A stretch of DNA of 5,298 nt, from positions 1,230 through 6,527 of the forward strand of contig DPSB01000286.1 in assembly GCA_003537495.1 (NCBI GenBank). The letters are read 5' to 3'. Below are positions 1-4,615 of the stretch, piece after piece. The notes beneath the pieces are model-generated. The model worked only from the letters and a program-made list of their open reading frames with translations. It was not told the DNA's origin and did not search any database. A program made the translations under genes and the position numbers. The DNA comes from Cytophagales bacterium. Its GTDB lineage: Bacteria; Bacteroidota; Bacteroidia; Cytophagales; Cyclobacteriaceae. Within the stretch, counting starts at the first letter, position 1; every line of letters begins with the position of its first letter.

Positions 1-29
1 TAAGTGTTTCCTATTCTTTAACTAAATAA

Positions 30-1487
30 ATGATAATTAAAATGAATTCAATTTTTAAAAGTGCATTGAGTGCAATAGTGATAGGCGGACTTTTATTTTT
101 TACTGCGTGCAAAGAAGATCCGGAGTTGCCCGATAATTTGGTAACCTTTGAATCTGATCAACTGGGAATTTCGCCCGATGAATCTGAATTGGAAATTGTT
201 GTTCGCTTATCTCGCGCTACAACTGAAAGTGGAGAAGTTGTTTTAGACGTAGAGGAAAATGGATTGGTTTATGGCTCAACCTACACAACCGATCCGGCTG
301 TTGAAGGTAACCTGATCACCATTCCGGTGGCAGCAGGAAGTACAGAAGTTTCGTTTACCGTTTCAAAAGTAGCAACTGTAGGTTACGATGGCAGCGAAAA
401 TCTGGTGTTTACTATACTGGAAGTTCCGGAAGCACTTGTAATAGGTGAACAACAACAACTAACCTTATCGTTTGGTGAAATTTTGGCAACGGCTGGTCAG
501 ATGGAAATAAATGGTGGCGGTGCAACTTATGGTAATAAAGTATTTATTGATCTGAGCAGAAATCGCCAAACGGCCGTTGCTCGTACTTCGTGGGACCTTG
601 GCTTTTATGCTGGTGATGATTTTCGGGTAATCCTGAATTCATCAAATGGTATGATGGCATATGCATTAGACAAAACTGATCTTACTGCTGTTACCAATGC
701 CGATACAGCCGTGTTACGTAATCGCTTATCTTATGAGGCAGTATTTGCAGCGATTAATGTGCCTCCCGGCTCTCCCGTTCCTACTTGGACAGCGCAAGCC
801 TTTGCCTGGCTTGATGATCCAACAGGAGATTTAACTAAGACAGCTATTTCAAGTATTTCAGCTACTGCAACAGAGAACAAAGTATATATTATTAACCGGG
901 GTAATGGTGTCGGTTCACCTGCACCGGCATTAGGTTGGAAAAAAATACGTGTGGTTAGAAATGGAAATGGCTATACTTTGCAACATGCCGATATTAATTC
1001 AACTACATTTTCAGAAATTCAAATTACCAAGAACGGTGCTTATGAGTTTAATTATGTAAGCTTTCTTTCCGGTGCTGCAACAGTGGAACCTGCACGCACA
1101 AGTTGGGATATAGCCTGGACGCACTTTGGTAACACAACTAATTTTGGAAGTGGCCCTGTTCCATATTATTTTCCTGATGTAGTACTACAAAACCGTGTTG
1201 GTGTTGAAGCTGTTCAGATTTTAGCAACAACAGAAATTACTTACGAAAATTTTTCAGAAGGGAATTTGACGACACTTGAATTTGGTGCTCAAAATCAACT
1301 TAAAATAGGAACGAACTGGCGCGCTTCCGGAGGGCCAAGTGGAGGAGCTACTCTTCGTACCGATCGTTTTTATATAATTAAAGATGCAGACGGTAATTAC
1401 TACAAGCTTAAGTTTACCGCAATTACTACAGGTGGCGAACGCGGCAGACCTCAAATTGAATATGCACTTGTTAAGCGTGCATCATAA
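30..1487 (+). CDS. HmuY-family surface heme-binding lipoprotein with two HmuY-like repeats
   Basis: This is a probable outer-membrane, surface-exposed heme-binding lipoprotein (hemophore-like) that would feed a TonB-dependent receptor. Residues 1-27 form a lipoprotein signal: a basic start, a hydrophobic stretch at 12-24, and a lipobox ending in Cys27. Cys27 is followed by K-E-D, which matches the Bacteroidota surface-export signal K-(D/E)2. Residues about 35-150 are a Thr/Val/Glu-rich beta domain resembling Calx-beta or Ig-like modules. The rest looks like two HmuY repeats. The hexapeptide ARTSWD occurs at 184-189 and again at 355-360, and the strands KVYIINR (284-290) and RFYIIKD (446-452) also correspond. 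At 485 residues it is about twice the length of Porphyromonas HmuY (a little over 200). The only histidines are H319 and H365. A second ATG at 42 gives an equally good signal peptide, so the start is uncertain by four codons. The function is inferred from family resemblance and from the nearby hmuTUV genes. The heme ligands are unproven, so I leave the symbol blank. Confidence 0.8.
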   Translation: MIIKMNSIFKSALSAIVIGGLLFFTACKEDPELPDNLVTFESDQLGISPDESELEIVVRLSRATTESGEVVLDVEENGLVYGSTYTTDPAVEGNLITIPVAAGSTEVSFTVSKVATVGYDGSENLVFTILEVPEALVIGEQQQLTLSFGEILATAGQMEINGGGATYGNKVFIDLSRNRQTAVARTSWDLGFYAGDDFRVILNSSNGMMAYALDKTDLTAVTNADTAVLRNRLSYEAVFAAINVPPGSPVPTWTAQAFAWLDDPTGDLTKTAISSISATATENKVYIINRGNGVGSPAPALGWKKIRVVRNGNGYTLQHADINSTTFSEIQITKNGAYEFNYVSFLSGAATVEPARTSWDIAWTHFGNTTNFGSGPVPYYFPDVVLQNRVGVEAVQILATTEITYENFSEGNLTTLEFGAQNQLKIGTNWRASGGPSGGATLRTDRFYIIKDADGNYYKLKFTAITTGGERGRPQIEYALVKRAS

Positions 1488-1504
1488 ATAATAAGTATTC
1501 AAAT

Positions 1505-1531
1505 GGCTGACATGTATTTTGCATGTCAGCC
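1505..1531 (+). terminator. Perfect 10-bp stem hairpin, probable terminator of the HmuY-family gene
   Basis: The left arm GGCTGACATG (1505-1514) and right arm CATGTCAGCC (1522-1531) are exact reverse complements around a 7-nt loop. The hairpin begins 17 nt after the HmuY-gene stop codon. It is followed by TTCCTCATT, only a weak T-rich tract, so Rho-independent termination is plausible but not certain. The hairpin ends 9 nt before the ATG of the next gene at 1541, so it could instead affect that gene's expression, or be a protein-binding palindrome. Confidence 0.55.
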
Positions 1532-1540
1532 TTCCTCATT

Positions 1541-1849
1541 ATGAAAAAATTAAAGCTCTTTAGAAAAGTTGCCCTTGCAGAAGGCATTTCCTTTCTCCTT
1601 TTATTATTGATTGCCATGCCCTTGAAATATTACTTCGGTATGCCAATGGCCGTTAAAGTAGTAGGCTGGGCACATGGTGTTTTGTTTATGGCCTATATCA
1701 TGCTGGCACTTTCAGTTATAAAAACGATGAAATGGAATTGGTTCAACACACTTGTAGCGCTTGCCGTTTCATTAATACCGGTGGGTACTTTTTGGTTGGA
1801 TAAATCCTTAAAGAAACGTGAATTGGAATTAACCAATCAAACGATATAG
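1541..1849 (+). CDS. DUF3817-family small integral membrane protein
   Basis: This is a 102-residue inner-membrane protein of unknown function. The sequence matches what I know of DUF3817: a basic N-terminus (MKKLKLFRKV), then E14-G15 leading into a first membrane helix (about 11-26). The characteristic MPLKY motif follows (26-30), then a second helix with G43-W-A-H46-G47 (about 40-60), and a third helix (about 68-85). The tail is charged (KSLKKRELE). I chose the ATG at 1541. The in-frame ATG at 1523 lies inside the right arm of the preceding hairpin and would add only MSAFLI ahead of the conserved basic start. The gene ends 5 nt before the 3' end of the convergent small gene on the minus strand. 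No promoter is obvious, so it may be transcribed by read-through from the HmuY gene. No link to heme uptake is visible beyond position. Confidence 0.8.
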   Translation: MKKLKLFRKVALAEGISFLLLLLIAMPLKYYFGMPMAVKVVGWAHGVLFMAYIMLALSVIKTMKWNWFNTLVALAVSLIPVGTFWLDKSLKKRELELTNQTI

Positions 1850-1854
1850 TTCAC

Positions 1855-2055
1855 TTAAATCGCCTTCACCAACTTAAATGGGAACAACAAAATTCCTTTA
1901 ATCAAACTGAAGACTACATCCAGTGTAAAGCCAACAATTCTGAATGGTAAAAGAATCAGCCAAACAATTGGAAAAAGGAAAAGCATAATCAGCGCAAGCG
2001 GCCAGCATAATACCAGTAAGATAAACCAAAGGGCCAGCGAAAGGAATATTCTCAT
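1855..2055 (-). CDS. Small two-helix membrane protein, function unknown
   Basis: This encodes a 66-residue, very hydrophobic protein on the minus strand. A first hydrophobic stretch (about residues 3-36) is rich in Leu, Ile and Trp, and contains Pro-broken segments (CWPLAL, LFPIVW, LLPFR). A second (about 41-60) follows around GFTLDVVFSLIKG, and the C-terminus is basic (FKLVKAI). The patterned, Pro-interrupted hydrophobicity and the clean start and stop suggest a real gene rather than chance. Similar short hydrophobic proteins occur in Bacteroidota, as far as I recall, but I cannot name a family. It converges on the DUF3817 gene, with 5 nt between stop codons and no room for a terminator. Its own promoter would lie in the intergenic region to the right. 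It is not a shadow, because no other coding sequence covers this interval. Confidence 0.62.
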   Translation of the reverse strand: MRIFLSLALWFILLVLCWPLALIMLFLFPIVWLILLPFRIVGFTLDVVFSLIKGILLFPFKLVKAI

Positions 2056-2201
2056 TTCTTGAATCTTATTTTAATTACTCATTATCAAAATCGAGCCAAA
2101 CGGAAAAATGCCATTTGTAAACTCTTTTTAAGGTTAAGATCAATTAGTCTGCGCAGATATGTACACCCAGCCGAACGAATGTGAACAACAATTTTACTGG
2201 G

Positions 2202-2209
2202 CAAATTTA
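2202..2209 (-). promoter_or_regulatory. Possible -7 box for the minus-strand small membrane gene
   Basis: Read on the minus strand, this is TAAATTTG, a full match to the Bacteroidota -7 consensus TAnnTTTG. A TTTG lies on the same strand at 2225-2228, but the gap of 15 nt is shorter than usual for a -33 element. The leader to the ATG at 2055 would be about 140 nt. The rest of the intergenic region 2056-2266 shows no convincing gene, RNA or repeat. This is a weak call based on an 8-bp match in A/T-rich DNA. Confidence 0.25.
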
Positions 2210-2266
2210 TTCCCATTAAGGGCGCAAATAAGATGGCCAATGCACACACAGTGAAATCTCACTAGC

Positions 2267-2274
2267 TAACTTTG
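2267..2274 (+). promoter_or_regulatory. -7 promoter box of the DUF6686-like gene
   Basis: TAACTTTG is an exact match to the Bacteroidota -7 consensus TAnnTTTG. It directly abuts the palindromic operator that starts at 2275. Transcription would begin about 5-7 nt downstream, inside the operator, leaving a leader of roughly 14 nt before the ATG at 2294. No clear -33 TTG/TTTG is visible at the expected distance. Confidence 0.6.
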
Positions 2275-2291
2275 TTTAGAATAATTCTAAA
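2275..2291 (+). promoter_or_regulatory. Palindromic operator (copy 1), upstream of the DUF6686-like gene
   Basis: TTTAGAATAATTCTAAA is a perfect palindrome with 8-bp arms around one central base. It sits between the -7 box and the start codon, ending 2 nt before the ATG, so a bound repressor would cover the transcription start. The outer six bases of each arm (TTTAGA and TCTAAA) recur with the same 5-bp spacing before hmuT. The architecture resembles DtxR/IdeR-type iron-regulator sites. The regulator's identity is an inference, and Fur or another dimeric repressor is possible. Confidence 0.7.
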
Positions 2292-2293
2292 TA

Positions 2294-2623
2294 ATGAGCT
2301 GTAATTTTAATATTATCGCGGAGTGCTCCAGAGGCTATATTGGCCAGTGCACGTGCTGCAACGAGTATAATTTTGCCTTCAATAATTTGCTCATCACCTT
2401 TTCGGAGGAGCACTTAGCTTGGTTTTTCGATTGGCTCTTGCAAAACCGCGATAACCCCGATTTGTACTTTCCACTCGCCAACGGTCAGGATAGAATTTAC
2501 CGAAGTCCGCTCGATAACTTCTTCATCACATTCAATTTCAACGAGTTAGAAGAATTGGAAATGCTTTATGGCCAGGTGCAATTGGTTTGGCAAGCCCGGA
2601 AAATCGTTAACACAAAGGTGTAA
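2294..2623 (+). CDS. Small Cys-rich protein resembling DUF6686, in the operator-controlled heme region
   Basis: This is a 109-residue, probably cytoplasmic protein of unknown function with no signal peptide or membrane segment. The N-terminal part has five cysteines: C3, C11, and a C19-T-C21-C22 cluster. It thus contains a CxxC pair (C19/C22) followed by N-E-Y-N-F-A-F-N-N-L. The rest is a helical-looking region (SEEHLAWFFDWLLQN, 37-51), then a beta-like region and an acidic segment (FNELEELEML, 82-91). The layout, CxxC then hydrophobic x-F-x-N-L and then SEE, fits my memory of the Bacteroidota family DUF6686; this is recognition, not a search result. The ATG at 2294 is preceded by a clear promoter and operator and begins with the family-like M-x-C. 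It lies 92 nt upstream of hmuT, and both genes carry the same operator type. A role in metal or heme handling is therefore suggested but unproven. Confidence 0.78.
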   Translation: MSCNFNIIAECSRGYIGQCTCCNEYNFAFNNLLITFSEEHLAWFFDWLLQNRDNPDLYFPLANGQDRIYRSPLDNFFITFNFNELEELEMLYGQVQLVWQARKIVNTKV

Positions 2624-2657
2624 CCCACGCCATATCAAGGTATTTCTTCGTCATTAA

Positions 2658-2674
2658 CTTGGATTAATTCTAAA
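2658..2674 (+). promoter_or_regulatory. Imperfect distal operator copy overlapping the hmuT -33 element
   Basis: CTTGGATTAATTCTAAA has the right arm TCTAAA exactly, the same 5-bp spacer length, and 4 of 6 matches in the left arm (CTTGGA against TTTAGA). Its centre is 39 bp upstream of the centre of the proximal operator. It contains the TTG (2659-2661) that would serve as the -33 element. It is a weaker secondary site, supported mainly by its position and the intact right half. Confidence 0.45.
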
Positions 2675-2689
2675 TAGTACCTTCATTTG
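2659..2689 (+). promoter_or_regulatory. Probable hmuTUV promoter
   Basis: A TTG at 2659-2661 (-33 element) is followed after 20 nt by TTCATTTG at 2682-2689. The latter matches the Bacteroidota -7 consensus TAnnTTTG at all fixed positions but one. Transcription would start near 2695, inside or beside the operator at 2697-2713, with a leader of about 20 nt to the ATG at 2716. The spacing fits the phylum's promoters. The -7 mismatch keeps this at moderate confidence. Confidence 0.5.
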
Positions 2690-2696
2690 CGATCTA

Positions 2697-2713
2697 TTTA
2701 GAAAGAATCTAAA
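2697..2713 (+). promoter_or_regulatory. Palindromic operator (copy 2), upstream of hmuT
   Basis: TTTAGAAAGAATCTAAA has inverted 6-bp arms TTTAGA and TCTAAA around 5 bp, identical in arms and spacing to the site at 2275-2291. It ends 2 nt before the hmuT ATG, exactly as copy 1 does for its gene. It covers the predicted transcription start, consistent with repression when iron or heme is plentiful. The regulator is inferred; a DtxR/IdeR-like protein is my first guess. Confidence 0.7.
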
Positions 2714-2715
2714 CA

Positions 2716-3543
2716 ATGCGATATTTCATTCAACTCACGCTTTTGATTGCAGCGCTATCGGCAAACGGACAGCGTATAGTTACTGCGGGTAGCGCCATTA
2801 CCGAAACAGTTTGCGCGCTGGGCGATTGTTCAAAAATCGTAGCCTCAGATCGTACCAGCTTGTACCCGACCGAAATTCAAAAACTTCCTTCTATTGGTTA
2901 TCGCACCAGCATTAGTGCCGAAGGTATTATCAGCCTAAAGCCAACCTTGTTTATAGTGGAAGAAGATTATGTAAAAGCAGAAGTGATTGAACAAATAAAA
3001 TCGGTAGGGATAAAAGTAGTAGCCATTGAACGCACTTTTTCTTTTGAAGGTACCAGCAACATGATCGAAAAAATTGCGACCACATTAAATCGGTCAGAAG
3101 AAGGAAAAAAGCTGATCGCAAAAATTGAAAACGAACTTAGTGAAGCAAAAAAAATAGTTAGTCAATCAGGAACAACACCGCGCGTACTATGTGTATTCAA
3201 CCGCGATAAGTCGGCATTGAATATAGCCGGCACCCAAACATTTTCTGAAATTTTAAAATATGCAGGTGCTACACCAGCTGTTACCGGTGTGGCTGGTTAC
3301 AAACCACTAAGTACAGAAACCCTTATCACATCAAAAGCTGATTTCATTCTCATGTTTGAAAATGGAGTGCAAGCTTTAGGTGGTGTAGAAGGTGTGTTGG
3401 CAATACCGGGTGTACAACAATTACCAGCCGGAAAGAAGAAACAAATTATCGCCATGGATGGTATCAAGCTTTCCAACTTTGGGCCGCGTTTAGGTGAAGC
3501 GGTGAAAGAACTCGCCACGCAACTTCATTCGCCTAAGCTATAA
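2716..3543 (+). CDS. hmuT: Heme ABC transporter periplasmic substrate-binding protein HmuT
   Basis: This is the periplasmic heme-binding protein that delivers heme to the HmuUV importer. It is 275 residues, normal for the family. Residues 1-18 are a signal peptide (hydrophobic 4-15, likely cleavage after ANG). The mature protein begins with the class III (helical-backbone) binding-protein pattern RIVTAGSAITETVCALG. The motif P58-S-I-G-Y62-R, followed by SAEGIISLKP (67-76), matches the conserved region carrying the heme-ligating Tyr of HmuT/PhuT/ShuT, so Y62 is the likely ligand. The second lobe has AGTQTFSEILKYAGA (171-185) and GYKPLSTETLITSKAD (194-209). The long-helix linker lies near 125-150. 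The only His is H271 at the extreme C-terminus, so an internal His ligand like that of Yersinia HmuT is absent. The gene is first in a tight operon with hmuU (1-nt gap) and hmuV, and has the shared palindromic operator just before its ATG. A vitamin B12 or siderophore-binding protein is the alternative, less likely given the GYxR motif and the HmuY neighbour. Confidence 0.88.
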   Translation: MRYFIQLTLLIAALSANGQRIVTAGSAITETVCALGDCSKIVASDRTSLYPTEIQKLPSIGYRTSISAEGIISLKPTLFIVEEDYVKAEVIEQIKSVGIKVVAIERTFSFEGTSNMIEKIATTLNRSEEGKKLIAKIENELSEAKKIVSQSGTTPRVLCVFNRDKSALNIAGTQTFSEILKYAGATPAVTGVAGYKPLSTETLITSKADFILMFENGVQALGGVEGVLAIPGVQQLPAGKKKQIIAMDGIKLSNFGPRLGEAVKELATQLHSPKL

Positions 3544-3544
3544 C

Positions 3545-4615
3545 ATGATTGCAGCCATTCCATTAAAACAACAGAAAGTAGGCACTGTACTGGGTGTACT
3601 CGCGGTTGTGTTGGTGATGGTAATGCTAGTAGCGTTAAGTATTGGTCAGGTTACCATTCCGGTAAAAGACATTGTCATGATCATGTTGTATAAAGCAGGA
3701 CTTACTGCGCAAGAACCTGATGCAGTATTCGAAACTGTTTTGTGGAGCATTCGCTTGCCACGGATTATAATGACAGTTTTAATTGGTGCGGCATTGGCCA
3801 TAAGTGGTGCGGCCATGCAAGGATTGTTTCGCAATCCATTGGTTGAACCTGGTTTGATTGGAGTATCAAGCGGTGCAGCATTGGCGGTGGTAGCCCTTGT
3901 TGTTTTTGGTAGCGCATTAATTGGCAATTCTGTTTTTGGAACGAGTGTAATGATGCCGGTGGCTGCATTTGTCGGTGGTTTTGCGGCAACCATGTTGGTG
4001 ATGAAGATCGGTCAACAACTAGGTAAAACAAACATCGCAGTTCTTATTCTGGGTGGGGTGGCCATCAATGCACTGGCTGGAGCGTTAATGGGGCTTGTAA
4101 TTTTTTATGCCGATGAAAACCAACTTCGCATGTTCACTTTCTGGACGTTAGGTGATTTAGGCGGAGCTACCTGGCAAAAAGTTTTAATCACGGCTCCGGT
4201 CTTGATCTTATCAAGTGTGTGGATGTTATCCTATCAGTTTCCACTTAATGCTATTGCCATTGGCGAAGCCGAGGCGTTTCACATGGGTGTGGATGTAGAG
4301 CGCGTAAAAAAATCAATTGTGTTTTTTAGTGCACTGGCAGTAGGAGTAAGCGTATCGTTGGCAGGAATAATCGGGTTTATAGGATTAGTAGTTCCACATT
4401 TGGTGCGGGTAATTTTTCGTGCCGATAACCGGTTGGTATTACCGGCTTCCTTATTAGGCGGCCCCATCTTGTTATTGCTTTCCGATTTATTGGCTCGCAC
4501 ACTCGTAGCGCCTACCGAACTCCCTATCGGAGTTGTAACGGCTTTAATCGGAGCTCCCTTCTTTATTTTTTTGCTGATAAGAGCAAATCATAAAAATGAA
4601 TTCAATACACGATGA
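3545..4615 (+). CDS. hmuU: Heme ABC transporter permease HmuU (FecCD family)
   Basis: This is the inner-membrane permease subunit. A dimer forms the translocation path for heme from HmuT, powered by HmuV. It is 356 residues, slightly long but typical for FecCD/BtuC-type permeases, with about ten hydrophobic helices. Family landmarks in order: the first helix (about 14-34); RLPR at 70-73; GAAMQGLFRNP at 88-98, then EPGLIGVSSGAAL (101-113); LILGGVAINAL (167-177); FWTLGDLGG (199-207). The coupling-helix region IGEAEAFHMGVDVERVK (239-255) contacts the ATPase. GFIGLVVPHLVR is at 277-288, and the C-terminal ELPIGVVTALIGAPFF at 325-340. It starts 1 nt after the hmuT stop and overlaps hmuV by 4 nt (ATGA), so translation is probably coupled. 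Substrate assignment to heme rests on HmuT and HmuV; the permease alone cannot separate heme from siderophore or cobalamin. Confidence 0.9.
   Translation: MIAAIPLKQQKVGTVLGVLAVVLVMVMLVALSIGQVTIPVKDIVMIMLYKAGLTAQEPDAVFETVLWSIRLPRIIMTVLIGAALAISGAAMQGLFRNPLVEPGLIGVSSGAALAVVALVVFGSALIGNSVFGTSVMMPVAAFVGGFAATMLVMKIGQQLGKTNIAVLILGGVAINALAGALMGLVIFYADENQLRMFTFWTLGDLGGATWQKVLITAPVLILSSVWMLSYQFPLNAIAIGEAEAFHMGVDVERVKKSIVFFSALAVGVSVSLAGIIGFIGLVVPHLVRVIFRADNRLVLPASLLGGPILLLLSDLLARTLVAPTELPIGVVTALIGAPFFIFLLIRANHKNEFNTR

Noticed and set aside
1..3. TAA at the very start of the window as the stop codon of an upstream gene, perhaps a TonB-dependent receptor
   Set aside because: Three bases cannot support a gene. 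A receptor there is only expected from typical hmuY neighbourhoods.
1523..1540. Upstream in-frame ATG giving MSAFLI ahead of the DUF3817 protein
   Set aside because: The ATG lies inside the perfect hairpin arm, and the conserved basic N-terminus begins at the 1541 ATG.
1853..1880. Direct repeat ACTTAAAT at 1853 and 1873
   Set aside because: It is only 8 bp, A/T-rich, and lies largely inside the minus-strand coding sequence, so chance is sufficient.
2159..2254. A 31-codon plus-strand ORF beginning MYTQPNECEQQ in the intergenic region
   Set aside because: It has no recognisable motif, no promoter at a sensible distance and a composition close to chance. It is too short to support without conservation data.
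2607..2625. Imperfect inverted repeat GTTAACAC/GTGTAAC over the stop codon of the DUF6686-like gene
   Set aside because: It is a short stem with a bulge and no T-tract, so it is not a convincing terminator.
3297..4500. Several long minus-strand open frames beneath hmuT and hmuU
   Set aside because: They are antisense shadows of well-supported genes, with Pro/Thr/Asn-biased low-complexity translations and no family resemblance.
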